NCBI GenBank assembly: GCA_023667845.1
Contig: JAMPIU010000143.1
Coordinates: forward strand, 126,574-190,573
Reading direction: 5' to 3'
From: Dehalobacter sp.
GTDB lineage: Bacteria > Bacillota > Desulfitobacteriia > Desulfitobacteriales > Syntrophobotulaceae
DNA: 64,000 nt
Below the pieces are notes generated by a model. That model did not search any database. It was not told the origin of the DNA and saw only the letters and a list, made by a program, of their open reading frames with translations. Below are positions 9,120-17,578 of this stretch, in pieces. The translations under genes and the position numbers were made by a program. Every line of letters starts with the position of its first letter. Position 1 is the stretch's first letter.

Positions 9120-10136
9120 ATGGTTTTTTCCAAGGACCTCGGAATCGATCTGGGAACCGCCAATACCCTTGTACATATGAAAGGCAAAGGAATCATAGTA
9201 CGGGAGCCTTCAGTGGTTGCTATGGATATAGAGAAGAATGAGCCTCTGGCGGTTGGAGACAGAGCCAAGGAGATGATCGGAAGAACTCCGGGAAATATTG
9301 TTGCAATCAGACCGTTGAAAGACGGCGTAATCTCGGATTTCAATGTTACTCAAAAAATGCTTAAATATTTTATCAACAGGGCTTTAGGATCAAAATTCTT
9401 ATTTGCGCGGCCCCGGGTCGTCATTTGTGTGCCATCCGGAGTTACCGCAGTTGAAAAAAGAGCTGTCAAGGAAGCAGCTCTTGCAGCCGGAGCAAAAGAT
9501 CCGATCATTATGGAAGAGCCGATGGCTGCCGCCATCGGAGCAGGTCTGCCCGTGAGCGATCCTACCGGGAATATGATTGTCGATATCGGCGGAGGCACAA
9601 CTGAAGTCGCCGTGATCTCGATGGGAGGCATCGTTACAGCCGGCTCGATCCGGGTAGCCGGAGATGAGATGGATGATGCCATTATTGCGTATATCAAGAA
9701 AACTTATAACCTCTCCGTCGGTTATCAGTCGGCTGAGAACATCAAAATGGAGATCGGAGCGGCCTATATGCCGGAAAAAGGTTTGACGTATGCCATCAAA
9801 GGACGCGATCTCCTGACAGGTCTCCCCAAGAACGTTGAGATTACTTCCGAAGAAATTGTTGAAGCCTTAAATGAGCCGGTAAATGCTATCGTTGATGCGG
9901 TAAAGAACTGCCTTGAGAAAACGCCTCCGGAACTGGCGGCAGATATCATGGACAGAGGCATTATTATGGCGGGAGGCGGATCACTGTTAAGAAATCTGGA
10001 CAGGCTAATTGCCGATCAGACAGGGATACCCGTCCACCTTGCTGAGGACCCGCTTTCCTGTGTTGCACTGGGTACCGGTAAAGTGCTTGAGAATGAGGAA
10101 ATTCTAAGAAGGATTGCCGCTATGCAGAAGAATTAA
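9120..10136 (+). CDS. mreB: Rod-shape-determining actin homologue MreB
   Basis: Cytoskeletal ATPase that forms membrane-associated filaments and directs lateral wall synthesis. 338 residues. Phosphate-1 motif [11 protein letters not shown] at residues ~8-18, phosphate-2 [16 protein letters not shown], and the adenosine motif [14 protein letters not shown] near residue 283 are all intact. I chose the ATG at 9120 ([12 protein letters not shown]). The TTG at 9099 would sit upstream of the GAAGGGAG ribosome site. First gene of mreB-mreC-mreD-mrdA. The 231-bp gap before it has a TATAAT (8990-8995), but I could not pair it convincingly with a -35 box. Confidence 0.97.
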   Translation: MVFSKDLGIDLGTANTLVHMKGKGIIVREPSVVAMDIEKNEPLAVGDRAKEMIGRTPGNIVAIRPLKDGVISDFNVTQKMLKYFINRALGSKFLFARPRVVICVPSGVTAVEKRAVKEAALAAGAKDPIIMEEPMAAAIGAGLPVSDPTGNMIVDIGGGTTEVAVISMGGIVTAGSIRVAGDEMDDAIIAYIKKTYNLSVGYQSAENIKMEIGAAYMPEKGLTYAIKGRDLLTGLPKNVEITSEEIVEALNEPVNAIVDAVKNCLEKTPPELAADIMDRGIIMAGGGSLLRNLDRLIADQTGIPVHLAEDPLSCVALGTGKVLENEEILRRIAAMQKN

Positions 10137-10154
10137 AAGCGGGAGGAGAAATCG

Positions 10155-11021
10155 GTGGGGAAAAAAATAAATCCCATGGGTATAGCCGTTCTCGTTTTTG
10201 CTGTTCTGCTGATCACTTTGACGACGATCCATTTGACCGGACTCGGCAGTCAGTCTCCGAACCCTGTCGGGAACGCCATGCAAAGAGTACTTTCACCGAT
10301 AGAAAGTGCGATTTGGAATCTGGGAGATGGGATTAAAGATAATTTTCGGGCGATTTTCAGTTTTCGGACTGTCAAAGCAGAAAATGAGGAACTTCGTAAA
10401 CAGGTAGAAACGCTCACGGGAGACAATCTTCAGCTCAAACAACAGGTACTGGCTGCCCTGCGCTATCAGGAACTTGATGCTGTTTTTCAAAGTCCCTCGC
10501 TGGAGAACTATGAGAAAATTGGTGCCACCATTATAAACCGTAATCCTTCAGCCTGGTATCAGACAGTCACCGTCAATAAAGGCAGTGATCACGGCGTAAA
10601 AGTGGATGATCCTGTTGTTGCCAATTTGGGTCTGGTCGGGAAAGTCATTTCTGTAACCCCGAAGACCTCGGATGTTTTACTGCTACTCGACGGAGAGGGA
10701 CAGGTTGGCGCCTTTGCCAGGGGTAATAAAGGTGAGGCGATTTTTGGGATTGTCAAAGGTACGTATAAGAAAAACACCAGGCTGAATTCCTCAGGAGAAC
10801 TCGAAATGAATTTCCGGCAGGACGATGAAGTCAATGCAGGAGATTTGGTATATACTTCGGGTTTAGGAGAGGTCTATCCTAAGGACATTCCGATTGGTGT
10901 TGTTACCGAGATTAAAATTGATGCGAAAGGCTTGCTGAAAGTAGCCTCGATCGAACCCATTGTTGATTTTGATTCTCTGGAGGAAGTCTATGTAGTGAGC
11001 ATTCCGGAGGGCAGTCGATGA
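10155..11021 (+). CDS. mreC: Rod-shape-determining protein MreC
   Basis: Bitopic membrane protein linking MreB to the periplasmic or external face of the elongasome. 288 residues: a transmembrane helix at about 9-28, a coiled coil at about 70-105 (AENEELRKQVETLTGDNLQLKQQ) and the beta-rich MreC fold, including NKGSDHGVKVDDPVVAN and GEVYPKDIPIGVV. GTG start after GGGAGGAG. Its stop overlaps the mreD start by 4 bp (ATGA), indicating translational coupling. Confidence 0.95.
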   Translation: MGKKINPMGIAVLVFAVLLITLTTIHLTGLGSQSPNPVGNAMQRVLSPIESAIWNLGDGIKDNFRAIFSFRTVKAENEELRKQVETLTGDNLQLKQQVLAALRYQELDAVFQSPSLENYEKIGATIINRNPSAWYQTVTVNKGSDHGVKVDDPVVANLGLVGKVISVTPKTSDVLLLLDGEGQVGAFARGNKGEAIFGIVKGTYKKNTRLNSSGELEMNFRQDDEVNAGDLVYTSGLGEVYPKDIPIGVVTEIKIDAKGLLKVASIEPIVDFDSLEEVYVVSIPEGSR

Positions 11022-11533
11022 AACGTTTTATCGTAATGTTACTGATTCTTATTGTCTGTCTCATCCTCCCGGGGACAATCTTCCATTATTGGTCATGGGC
11101 CGGCATAAAACCTGATTTGGCCATGCTCTGGGTTATTTATATCGCTCTGCATCACCGGCCGGCTCAGGGAATTGTGTATGGGTTTGTGATCGGCCTGATT
11201 GTGGATTTCTATCTCGGAAGGTATATCGGACTCTATGCGATCATTTTAGCTGTGGTTGCACTGCTGATCAGTATGCTTCAGCAGCGCTGGTACAGAGAAA
11301 ACATTCCCCTTACCATGGTGCTCGTCTTTATCGTAACGGTTCTTGGGCAGACCCTGATGGCCTTGATTGCAACCACCGCTGGACTTAACTGGTACCTCGG
11401 CGATGCCGTAAAGGTCATTCTGGGCATTTCTTTCTACAACTGCCTATTGGTTCCGCTTACCTATCCCTTCGTCCACAAGTCTTTTACAGAAGGAATTTTG
11501 CAGCCTAAAAAGAAGATCGAACAACAATTATAG
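11018..11533 (+). CDS. mreD: Rod-shape-determining protein MreD
   Basis: Polytopic membrane protein of 171 residues with about five hydrophobic segments, the usual MreD size and pattern (WAGIKPDLAMLWVIYIAL, YGFVIGLIVDFYLGRYIGL). It acts with MreC and MreB in wall elongation. The ATG overlaps the mreC stop codon. Sequence conservation in MreD is low, so the call rests on topology plus position. Confidence 0.92.
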   Translation: MKRFIVMLLILIVCLILPGTIFHYWSWAGIKPDLAMLWVIYIALHHRPAQGIVYGFVIGLIVDFYLGRYIGLYAIILAVVALLISMLQQRWYRENIPLTMVLVFIVTVLGQTLMALIATTAGLNWYLGDAVKVILGISFYNCLLVPLTYPFVHKSFTEGILQPKKKIEQQL

Positions 11534-11572
11534 TGTTGGTTAAACATGATTGCTTAATAGGAGATGAACACG

Positions 11573-13651
11573 ATGGAAGAAAGGGAGAGACAACCTTATC
11601 AGAGACGATTAACCGGGCTTAGTGTGGTTGTCGTCCTTCTTTTTTTAATTTTAGGATTTAATCTGTGGTGGCTGCAGATTGCCAAAGCCTCTTATTATTC
11701 GGACCTGGCGGCCGGTAATGTGATGAAAACGGTCACGACGTCCGCGGTCCGCGGAGAGATTGTGGACAGCAACAATATCGTTTTGGCCCAAAGCGTGCCG
11801 AGGTTTGCGCTGACCCTGGACTGGACGGACCTGCAGAAAGTGAACACCAACTGGAAAGATGTTGTTGCTAACCTCGCAGAATATATTAAACCGTACTGGC
11901 CTTATCCAAACCAATCGGTAGAATTGATTACCGAGGATCTTTTGGTGATGATTCGTAACCAGCAGTGGAAGAGCTACAAGACGGTTGTCATTCTGGAAGA
12001 TATACCGAAAGAACTACAGGCGATTATCGCCGAGCACAGCAATGAGCTGCCCGGCGTCAGCATTGAACCGATAGCGGAAAGGGTTTATCCGCAAAAGACA
12101 CTGCTTGGTCAGATCTTGGGCTATGTTAGGGAAATAAGCGAGAGTGAAATTGAACAATTCAATGAGCAGGCAGAGTCCAATGATGACGAATATCGCTACA
12201 CGCAGGGTGACCTTGTAGGGAAAATGGGCGTGGAAAAAAGTTACGATACCTGGCTGCGCGGCAGTCATGGCGTAGAAATTGTCAGCGTCGACGGCAACGC
12301 GAGACCGATCGACAAAGAAACGCTCCAGGAAGCCCAGGCAGGTTGTACCCTGCAGCTGACCATCGACAGCAAGATGCAGCGTGTCGTGGAGAACGAACTG
12401 GACAGAGTGATCAAGGATATTCAGAAGACCCATCCCGATGCCCAGGCCGGCGCGGCGGTAGTCATCGATGTTAATACAGGCAAAATACTGGCCATGGCTT
12501 CCCGTCCTTTCATGGATCCGAATGACCTAATCGGGAAAATTTCGGAGGAAACTGCTCAAAAGTATTTCAGCAGTGAAGATGCCGCGTCATTCAACCGGGC
12601 GCTGACCGGTACGTATCCACCCGGCTCAACGTTTAAGATGATTACCGCCATGGCCGCTCTGGAAGCAGGCGTAGTTACCCCGGATGATGCGTTTGACGAT
12701 AGGCTGTCTTCCCTGGGCTCACCAGAAGTACAGAGCGCAGGTGTTGCTGAATGGGGCAACAACTATTTTCGCATGGTGAACCTTTACAGCGGTCTTGCCC
12801 ACTCCTCAAATATCTATTTCCAGATTGTCGGACGGCGGGTTTTCGAGAAAGATCCGGAGCTGATTAAGAAAATCGCCAATGAATTTGGTTTGGGGGTTAC
12901 TAGCGGTGTAGATTTACCGTATGAAGCGGAAGGAAATGTGCCTTCCCCGGCCTGGAAGAAATCTTATTATAAACCCTACTACGATAAAAAGAGAGAAGAA
13001 AAACTTCAGGAAATTGGGGATAAATATGCGCAGCTTCTGGCCAGTGCAAAAGATCAGGATGAGAAAAATAAGCTTCAGCATGATAAAGAAGATGAAATTG
13101 CTCAGGCCGAACAGGAATATAAAAATAACATTAATGAGTATGTAAACTGGCGGTTGTACGACAGTTATAACAGTTCGATTGGTCAAGGTGCAAACCACTA
13201 TTCAATTCTTCAGATGGCTAACTATGTCGCGACCATTGTCAATGGCGGAAAACATTACAAGCCCTATGTTGTGGACAAAATTCTTGACCCTGTGACCGGG
13301 AAAGTCGTCCAGCAGAACCAGCCGGAAGTTCTAAACGAAGTTTCTGTTTCCCAACAAAATATTGAAACGATCAAAAAAGCAATGTCGGAAGTAACGAGCG
13401 GTGAGGGGACAGCGGCCTGGCTTTTCAGAGATATACCGGAGTTCACCGGCGGCGGCAAGACCGGTACGGCCCAGATCGGTTCGAAGGGAACATCCAAAGA
13501 AGAAGCTTATAACGGGATGTTTATCGCGTTTGCACCGTATGACAATCCTCGGATCGCATTTGCCGGCGTGGTGGAATATGGCGGACACGGCAGTGAAACA
13601 TCGGGTTATGTCGCGAAAGCAGCATTTAAATATTATTTTGGCTGGAAATAG
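11573..13651 (+). CDS. mrdA: Penicillin-binding protein 2 (elongasome transpeptidase) with a coiled-coil insertion
   Basis: Class B PBP that crosslinks peptidoglycan with RodA during elongation. 692 residues: a transmembrane helix at about 15-37, the PBP dimerisation domain, and a transpeptidase domain with active-site S352 (STFK), S411-S412-N413 and K629-T-G. A very charged, Lys/Glu/Gln-rich helical segment at about residues 470-525 lies between the SxN and KTG motifs. It is not part of the standard fold and is described separately. I chose the ATG at 11573, 9 nt after AGGAG, over the ATG at 11564. Last gene of the mre unit; a terminator follows. Confidence 0.94.
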   Translation: MEERERQPYQRRLTGLSVVVVLLFLILGFNLWWLQIAKASYYSDLAAGNVMKTVTTSAVRGEIVDSNNIVLAQSVPRFALTLDWTDLQKVNTNWKDVVANLAEYIKPYWPYPNQSVELITEDLLVMIRNQQWKSYKTVVILEDIPKELQAIIAEHSNELPGVSIEPIAERVYPQKTLLGQILGYVREISESEIEQFNEQAESNDDEYRYTQGDLVGKMGVEKSYDTWLRGSHGVEIVSVDGNARPIDKETLQEAQAGCTLQLTIDSKMQRVVENELDRVIKDIQKTHPDAQAGAAVVIDVNTGKILAMASRPFMDPNDLIGKISEETAQKYFSSEDAASFNRALTGTYPPGSTFKMITAMAALEAGVVTPDDAFDDRLSSLGSPEVQSAGVAEWGNNYFRMVNLYSGLAHSSNIYFQIVGRRVFEKDPELIKKIANEFGLGVTSGVDLPYEAEGNVPSPAWKKSYYKPYYDKKREEKLQEIGDKYAQLLASAKDQDEKNKLQHDKEDEIAQAEQEYKNNINEYVNWRLYDSYNSSIGQGANHYSILQMANYVATIVNGGKHYKPYVVDKILDPVTGKVVQQNQPEVLNEVSVSQQNIETIKKAMSEVTSGEGTAAWLFRDIPEFTGGGKTGTAQIGSKGTSKEEAYNGMFIAFAPYDNPRIAFAGVVEYGGHGSETSGYVAKAAFKYYFGWK

Positions 13652-13668
13652 TCATATAAATAAGAAAT

Positions 13669-13696
13669 ACCGGGGAATTTGATCCTCGGTTTTTTC
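13669..13696 (+). terminator. Intrinsic terminator after mrdA
   Basis: 8-bp stem ACCGGGGA (13669-13676) with TCCTCGGT (13683-13690), one G-U pair, then six T. It separates the mre unit from minDE. Confidence 0.85.
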
Positions 13697-13887
13697 TCTT
13701 TACGAAAGGAAAAGCAAAAGGGATTGTAGAATCTTCTTACACAGAAACAGATCAAAGCTTACGCTGGGCTAACAAGGTACTGGTTGAAATTCTGAAGAGG
13801 GGATTTATTTTTTACTTAGCAATGGTAAATTATAACTAAAATGTAAGACAATGCATTAACCATTTATGATGAAAGGCAGGCTTGGTT

Positions 13888-14682
13888 ATGGGTGAAACAA
13901 TTGTAGTAACTTCAGGGAAAGGTGGCGTAGGAAAAACTACTACAACAGCAAATTTGGGGACAGCCCTGGCTTTTGCCGGATTTAAAGTTGTATTGGTCGA
14001 CACGGATATCGGCCTTCGCAATCTTGATGTTGTTATGGGCCTCGAGAATAGGATCGTCTATGATATTGTCGATGTTACAAGCGGCAGCTGCAGGATCAAA
14101 CAAGCACTTATTAAGGACAAGCGGTTCAACAGCCTGCATTTGCTTCCGGCTGCTCAGACGAAAGACAAAACAGCAGTAAGCCCCGATGAGATGGAGGTTC
14201 TCTGCGAAGAGCTCCGTGAAGAATTTGATTATACGCTGATCGATTGTCCGGCTGGGATTGAGCAGGGCTTTTACAATGCAATCGCCGGTGCGGACAAAGC
14301 AATTGTCGTTACGACGCCGGAGGTCAGTGCAGTCCGCGATGCCGACAGAATTATCGGACTATTGGAAAGTTCGGATCTGCGTAATCCAAAACTAATTATT
14401 AACAGAATCAGACCACGGATGGTTAAACAAGGGGACATGATGGACATTGAGGATATCGTTGATATCTTGGCTATTGATCTTCTCGGTGTGGTACCGGAGG
14501 ACGAGAAGATTATTGTATCGACCAACAGAGGAGAGCCCGCAGTCATGGACGGCGTTTCCAAAGCGGGCGAAGCTTACCGGAGGATTGCACAGAGGGTAAG
14601 AGGCGAAGAAGTCCCATTAATGAACCTGGATGTATCGAATTCCCTGATGGATAAACTGAAAAATTTAGTTGGCATACGCTAG
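13888..14682 (+). CDS. minD: Septum-site-determining ATPase MinD
   Basis: ParA/MinD-type membrane-associated ATPase that places the division site. 264 residues. Deviant Walker A GKGGVGKTTTTANLG at residues ~10-24, switch DTDIGLRNLDVVMGLENR, and a C-terminal amphipathic targeting helix (SLMDKLKNLVGIR). I chose ATG 13888; TTG 13882 is an in-frame alternative. minE follows after 23 bp. In many relatives minC precedes minD, but here the 236 bp upstream hold only the mrdA terminator and untranslated sequence. Confidence 0.96.
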   Translation: MGETIVVTSGKGGVGKTTTTANLGTALAFAGFKVVLVDTDIGLRNLDVVMGLENRIVYDIVDVTSGSCRIKQALIKDKRFNSLHLLPAAQTKDKTAVSPDEMEVLCEELREEFDYTLIDCPAGIEQGFYNAIAGADKAIVVTTPEVSAVRDADRIIGLLESSDLRNPKLIINRIRPRMVKQGDMMDIEDIVDILAIDLLGVVPEDEKIIVSTNRGEPAVMDGVSKAGEAYRRIAQRVRGEEVPLMNLDVSNSLMDKLKNLVGIR

Positions 14683-14705
14683 CCCTGCACTGGGGGGAGG
14701 TAATT

Positions 14706-14999
14706 ATGTTGTGGGAATTATTATATCGTGTGCTGGGCAAGGACAATTCCGGAAGCCGTAGTCAGGCCAAAGATCGGCTGCGGCTGGTTCTGGTTCATGA
14801 CCGTGCCACGATATCGCCCTACCTGATGAATCGCTTAAAAGAAGATCTGGTCAAGGTGATATCAAATTATATGGTGATTAACGAAGAGGGATTGGAGGTA
14901 TACCTGAATCAAGATGAGAAGGAAGTCGCGCTGATGGCCAGTGTTCCTGTAAAGAAAATTAGAAGGGACTATATGGAGAGAACACAGTCGATTTCGTGA
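14706..14999 (+). CDS. minE: Cell division topological specificity factor MinE
   Basis: 97-residue partner of MinD that stimulates its ATPase and drives oscillation. The N-terminal contact helix is followed by AKDRLRLVLVHDRATISPYLMNRL, then the beta-rich dimerisation domain. The Arg/Lys-rich RLRLVLVHDR strand is characteristic. A GGGGGGAGG ribosome site precedes the ATG. It presumably forms an operon with minD, ended by the hairpin at 15020. Confidence 0.93.
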   Translation: MLWELLYRVLGKDNSGSRSQAKDRLRLVLVHDRATISPYLMNRLKEDLVKVISNYMVINEEGLEVYLNQDEKEVALMASVPVKKIRRDYMERTQSIS

Positions 15000-15019
15000 G
15001 TAAACTGCTCAAGTCAAAC

Positions 15020-15048
15020 AAAAAGGAAGCATTAAGCTTCTTTTTTTG
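15020..15048 (+). terminator. Intrinsic terminator after minE
   Basis: GGAAGC/GCTTC(T) stem with loop ATTAA, extended by A-run/T-run pairing, followed by seven T (15041-15047). Confidence 0.82.
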
Positions 15049-15183
15049 TGAACAAGACTTTACATGGGTGTATCGGAACTTGAAGTTTAGGATTGATTTA
15101 CAACAATTTTAAGACGTAAAGTCCAAGGGTTTTTGGAAACGAATCCAGGAACTCTTCTTATTTTGATGGTTAGCCTCCAACCA

Positions 15184-15245
15184 GGCCTGTCCCAAAATCG
15201 ACACCAGTGTCGATTTTGAATGCGCATTCGAATTTGGGACAGGCC
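15184..15245. repeat. 62-bp nested palindromic element
   Basis: Perfect 13-bp outer inverted repeat: GGCCTGTCCCAAA (15184-15196) with TTTGGGACAGGCC (15233-15245). Inside are two further perfect hairpins: ATCGACAC/GTGTCGAT (15197-15204, 15207-15214) and the 12-bp palindrome GAATGCGCATTC (15218-15229). There is no T-run, so it is not a normal terminator. The arms resemble insertion-sequence or MITE termini (inference). It lies in the 419-bp minE-rodA gap; besides the minE terminator and the rodA promoter I see nothing else there. Confidence 0.85.
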
Positions 15246-15355
15246 ATCTATATGAGGTTTGTCACACTCGTAAGCCTGAACGGTTGGAGTTGGGCCAGTA
15301 TGAAGATTTTCAACGCATTTTACTAAGAAAAAACCCTTTACTTGTCAAGTTATCA

Positions 15356-15383
15356 TTGTGAATGAAGATATCTGTGATATAAT
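15356..15383 (+). promoter_or_regulatory. Predicted promoter of rodA
   Basis: TTGTGA (15356-15361), 16-bp spacer, perfect TATAAT (15378-15383), 36 bp before the rodA start codon. Confidence 0.55.
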
Positions 15384-15418
15384 CTTGGTTAGCAGTCTAT
15401 ATATGGAGTATTTCAGAT

Positions 15419-16591
15419 ATGATAAAGGAAAGAGATTGGAATTCTATCAGAGGTCTCGATCTTGGAATGGTCCTGGCAGTTGTGCTGCTTTTAGGGGCGA
15501 GCCTGCTGATCTTAAGCACGGCTTCCATTAATGTTATGGCGTCAGACCCGTATCATTATGTGAAAACTCAGGTGGTCTGGATCGCTACAGGAATTGTTCT
15601 TACAGTCATTGTTGCGTTTACTGATTATGAAAACTATAAAAAGATTGGTATCTGGATCTACGCTTTCAATATATTCCTGCTTCTTCTCGTTTTTGCTTTT
15701 GGTTCTGAAGCGAAGGGTGCGCAGCGCTGGATACCTATCACCTCTACGCAAAGCATTCAGCCCTCGGAATTTGCCAAAGTGCTGCTGATTGTTACGTTTG
15801 CCAGCTTTCTCAATGAGAGGGAAGGAAAGCTGAATAATGTAAAGGATTTTATTCTACCCCTGCTGTTTGTACTGCCGCCTACTTTATTAATATTTCTTCA
15901 GCCTGATTTGGGGACTGCGATGGTGTTCGGGGCGATTTTCATTGGAATGATGTTTGTTGCCGGAGCGAATCCGATTAAATTTGGGGCGGTGATTGTCGGC
16001 TGCATTGGGGCGGCCGTTGGTGCTGTTGCATTGCACTTAGCCACGAACCTTCCCGGACCGCTGAAATTTCTGGAAGGATTGCCGTTGCCTTTGAAAGATT
16101 ATCAGATTAACCGGTTTATTGCTTTTCTGGATCCCGCCAAGGATACTTCAGGGGATGGATATCATGTTATTCAGTCGGTTTGGGCCATAGGTTCCGGAGG
16201 CATTTGGGGCAAAGGGTACCAGCAAGGCACCCAGGCCCAGTATAATTTTTTACCTGAGCATCATACAGACTTTATTTTTTCAGTTGTGGGCGAGGAATTT
16301 GGCTTTATCGGAACATCGATACTGTTGTTTATATTCTGCATCCTGCTTTTGCGGATGGTTACCGTAGCCACCAAATCGAGAGACAGGTACGGGGTACTGA
16401 TTGTCTCCGGAGTCGTATCAATGATTGTTTTCCATGTTTTCATCAATGTTGGGATGGCTTCAGGAATCATGCCTGTCACCGGAATTCCTCTGCCGTTTAT
16501 TACTTCCGGCGGCAGCTCGATGTGGGCAAATATGCTCGCGGTCGGGCTGGTCTTAAGCGTAAGTCTCAGAGGAGAACGACGAATGTTCTGA
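15419..16591 (+). CDS. rodA: RodA/FtsW-type peptidoglycan glycosyltransferase
   Basis: SEDS-family membrane enzyme that polymerises lipid II; it pairs with a class B PBP, here probably the product of mrdA. 390 residues with about 10 transmembrane segments. Conserved AQRWIPITSTQSIQPSEFAKV, FLQPDLGTAMV (catalytic Asp) and the GIPLPFITSGGSS signature near the C-terminus are present. ATG at 15419 with GGAG upstream. Position after minDE favours RodA over FtsW or SpoVE, but the three are hard to separate by sequence. Confidence 0.92.
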   Translation: MIKERDWNSIRGLDLGMVLAVVLLLGASLLILSTASINVMASDPYHYVKTQVVWIATGIVLTVIVAFTDYENYKKIGIWIYAFNIFLLLLVFAFGSEAKGAQRWIPITSTQSIQPSEFAKVLLIVTFASFLNEREGKLNNVKDFILPLLFVLPPTLLIFLQPDLGTAMVFGAIFIGMMFVAGANPIKFGAVIVGCIGAAVGAVALHLATNLPGPLKFLEGLPLPLKDYQINRFIAFLDPAKDTSGDGYHVIQSVWAIGSGGIWGKGYQQGTQAQYNFLPEHHTDFIFSVVGEEFGFIGTSILLFIFCILLLRMVTVATKSRDRYGVLIVSGVVSMIVFHVFINVGMASGIMPVTGIPLPFITSGGSSMWANMLAVGLVLSVSLRGERRMF

Positions 16592-16646
16592 CACCTTCAA
16601 TGACAAAAGTTAACAAGCCATTATTCGAATCTGTAAAGAAATTTGT

Positions 16647-16682
16647 AAAAGAACATTTTCGTCAGGAAGATGTTCTTTTTTG
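16647..16682 (+). terminator. Intrinsic terminator after rodA
   Basis: 10-bp stem AAAAGAACAT (16647-16656) with ATGTTCTTTT (16670-16679) and continued T-run. Confidence 0.8.
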
Positions 16683-16749
16683 CGTATTTGTTCATATTCT
16701 TTATTAGGGTTGTCTCCCTGAAGGAAAACCTTTATAAGGCGGTGGATGA

Positions 16750-17499
16750 ATGGATCCGTTTGAGCGCTGGGATGACTGGGAATTTGAAAAGGCTGCCCGG
16801 GAGATCGGACGTGGTTATAGGGATGATCAGGAATATGTCAGGAGCAACTGGAAAGATCGTCGGACTTATTTTAATGAAAAAACTTCCGGAGGTCTTTTGG
16901 CCGGTTGGAACGGCAGTCAGAAAAGAGTACTTCTTTCGGCTTTTTTGTTTTTAACGATTGTTTTCAGTGCCAGCGGAGAGGACCTTGTTTCCAAAGGCGT
17001 CTATGCTGTTTATCAAGGCGGTATGAGCAGTGGAAATATCTATGTGGCACTAAACACGATGGCAAAAGAAGCAATAGGCCTTCAGAACTCTGAAAGCCTG
17101 CCGGTGAATTCTGTAAAAGAAGAGATTTTTTATCCACCTGTAGCCGGAGCTGTCAAGGTAGCGTTTGAGAGCAAAAATGAGGATGGGACGATCAGCAGCG
17201 GCATTGAAATTGAAAGTGCGCTGGGGACTGCTGTGCTCTGCCCCCAGGAAGGAGTTGTACTCGAAGTCAGTGAAAATGAAAAATTCGGAAAAGTGATACG
17301 GATCAACTTTGGCAATGGCTGGGAGGGCCTTTTGGGGAATTTTGGCGATATTAATGTTGAACGGGGTGAACCTGTTTCGATGGGAAAAAAATTGGGGACA
17401 GTCGGAGTCAGCTCAGCACGGGAAAAACCCTGGCTCTACCTAGAACTGCAAAAAGACGGTCAGCCGGTCGACCCCTTGACATACCTAATTCAGAACTAG
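16750..17499 (+). CDS. spoIVFA: SpoIVFA-like protein with degenerate LytM/M23 domain
   Basis: 249-residue membrane protein. A charged cytoplasmic N-terminus (~55 residues) is followed by a transmembrane helix (VLLSAFLFLTIVFSASG), a linker, and a C-terminal M23/LytM fold at about 150-249. The zinc ligands are missing: the position of the catalytic HGNG reads NFGNG and the terminal HxH position reads WLYLEL, so it should not be a peptidase. In Bacillus, SpoIVFA holds and regulates the intramembrane protease SpoIVFB, and the next gene here is that protease. The call combines this domain layout with the conserved position. AAGGCGGTGG precedes the ATG. Confidence 0.82.
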   Translation: MDPFERWDDWEFEKAAREIGRGYRDDQEYVRSNWKDRRTYFNEKTSGGLLAGWNGSQKRVLLSAFLFLTIVFSASGEDLVSKGVYAVYQGGMSSGNIYVALNTMAKEAIGLQNSESLPVNSVKEEIFYPPVAGAVKVAFESKNEDGTISSGIEIESALGTAVLCPQEGVVLEVSENEKFGKVIRINFGNGWEGLLGNFGDINVERGEPVSMGKKLGTVGVSSAREKPWLYLELQKDGQPVDPLTYLIQN

Positions 17500-17578
17500 T
17501 ATATAAATTCAAAAATTCCGATTGTACTTAGTACTTTTAATCGATCTGCCAGGGATGGGGAGAAAGAGGGAGATGAAG

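Noticed and set aside
13700-13840. Short open frame before minD that might be a minC or amidase remnant
   Set aside because: Only about 45 codons, no start with ribosome site, and no convincing MinC or amidase motif.
16750-17499. Active M23 peptidase
   Set aside because: The zinc-binding histidines of both M23 motifs are replaced, and the gene pairs with spoIVFB, so SpoIVFA fits better.
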